Part shown: positions 6,132 through 6,286 of the stretch, in pieces
How the letters are laid out: every line of letters begins with the position of its first letter
How positions within the stretch are numbered: the first letter of the stretch is position 1
Program-made: the position numbers and the translations under genes
Notes under the pieces: generated by a model
The model's input: the letters and a program-made list of their open reading frames with translations, nothing else
The model's database searches: none
What the model was told of the DNA's origin: nothing
Assembly (NCBI GenBank): GCA_027009865.1
Contig: JALVCR010000318.1
Coordinates: 1 to 6,286, forward strand
From: Campylobacterales bacterium
GTDB lineage: Bacteria > Campylobacterota > Campylobacteria > Campylobacterales > JAADDG01
Length of the DNA: 6,286 nucleotides
Reading direction: 5' to 3'

Positions 6132-6286
6132 ATTGATATTTTCTGCATTTTCTTTTGAATATGGCAAGATTGTAGATATCTTCATACGCTTTAGCCGAAG
6201 AGTTCCAGTCAAATCTCTTTTTCATACCGTTTTTTCTTAATATCTCTATTGCCTCTTTATCGTTATAATATGTATCTATTTTTCAT
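6130..6286 (-). CDS. glgA: 3' end of glycogen synthase GlgA (partial, frame closed at the window edge)
   Basis: The last 50 codons (6133-6282) encode a typical GlgA C-terminus: Y-Y-N-D-K-E, then R-K-N-G-M, then R-F-D-W-N-S-S-A-K-A-Y-E-D-I-Y. In this GT5 family the final helices pack back on the glucosyltransferase fold, which transfers glucose from ADP-glucose (or UDP-glucose) onto alpha-1,4-glucan. Placement immediately before glgB, 9 bases apart and on the same strand, supports the call. The oddity is an in-frame TGA at 6283-6285. The other two minus-strand frames also close within 24 bases of the edge (TAG at 6276-6278, TAA at 6263-6265), so upstream coding cannot join this tail without a frameshift. 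Removing one A from the five-A run at 6279-6283 would restore a continuous frame. It may be a sequencing or contig-end error, or a genuinely broken gene. Confidence 0.7.

Noticed and set aside
6046..6240. Plus-strand open frame of 64 codons with hydrophobic stretches
   Set aside because: It is antisense to the glgB start and the glgA tail. The hydrophobic look follows from the complement of Lys/Glu-rich codons.
6263..6286. ATG at the right edge on the minus strand as a new gene start
   Set aside because: The frame closes after seven codons at TAA (6263-6265).
1..6286. tRNA, rRNA, CRISPR, insertion sequence or phage features
   Set aside because: None was seen: no transposase or integrase motifs, no regularly spaced identical DNA repeats, and almost all bases lie in the genes described.

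Overview
The window is AT-rich bacterial chromosome (by eye about one third G+C), coding-dense, with heavy use of AGA and ATA codons and Lys/Glu/Ile-rich proteins. The one clear promoter has an extended -10 box (TGaTATAAT), T-rich upstream clusters about 10 bases apart, and no recognisable -35 box. That combination is typical of Campylobacterota (Epsilonproteobacteria). A deep-branching, possibly thermophilic member such as a Nautiliales-like lineage fits best, but this is inference; Aquificota or Deferribacterota cannot be excluded from sequence alone.

Layout, left to right: (1) On the plus strand, bases 1-1962 hold a large LVIVD-repeat beta-propeller protein ending in two DUF4214 repeats. 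Its N-terminus lies outside the window. (2) Converging on it on the minus strand is a two-gene unit: a ClsA-type cardiolipin synthase (2716-4119), then an endonuclease/exonuclease/phosphatase (EEP) family protein (1919-2719). The two overlap by 4 bases (ATGA). The EEP gene overlaps the 3' end of the propeller gene by 44 bases, and a 12-bp hairpin sits at the junction. (3) An 87-base gap holds the terminator of the next operon and a good promoter for cls. (4) On the minus strand, the 3' end of glgA (glycogen synthase) is followed after 9 bases by a complete glgB (glycogen branching enzyme). The glgA reading frame is closed by an in-frame TGA at the extreme right edge.

Three functional themes are therefore present. 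GlgA elongates alpha-1,4-glucan and GlgB branches it, giving glycogen storage. Cls makes cardiolipin in the inner membrane and is translationally tied to an EEP hydrolase; this resembles E. coli, where the EEP gene ybhP lies next to clsB. The propeller-DUF4214 protein is probably exported or surface-associated and has no known function.

No RNA genes, insertion sequences, CRISPR arrays or phage features were seen. Apart from the 87-base gap, the space between genes is negligible. I did not find a convincing novel multi-gene system. The least explained items are the propeller-DUF4214 protein, the overlapping convergent 3' ends with their alternative hairpins, and the broken glgA frame.
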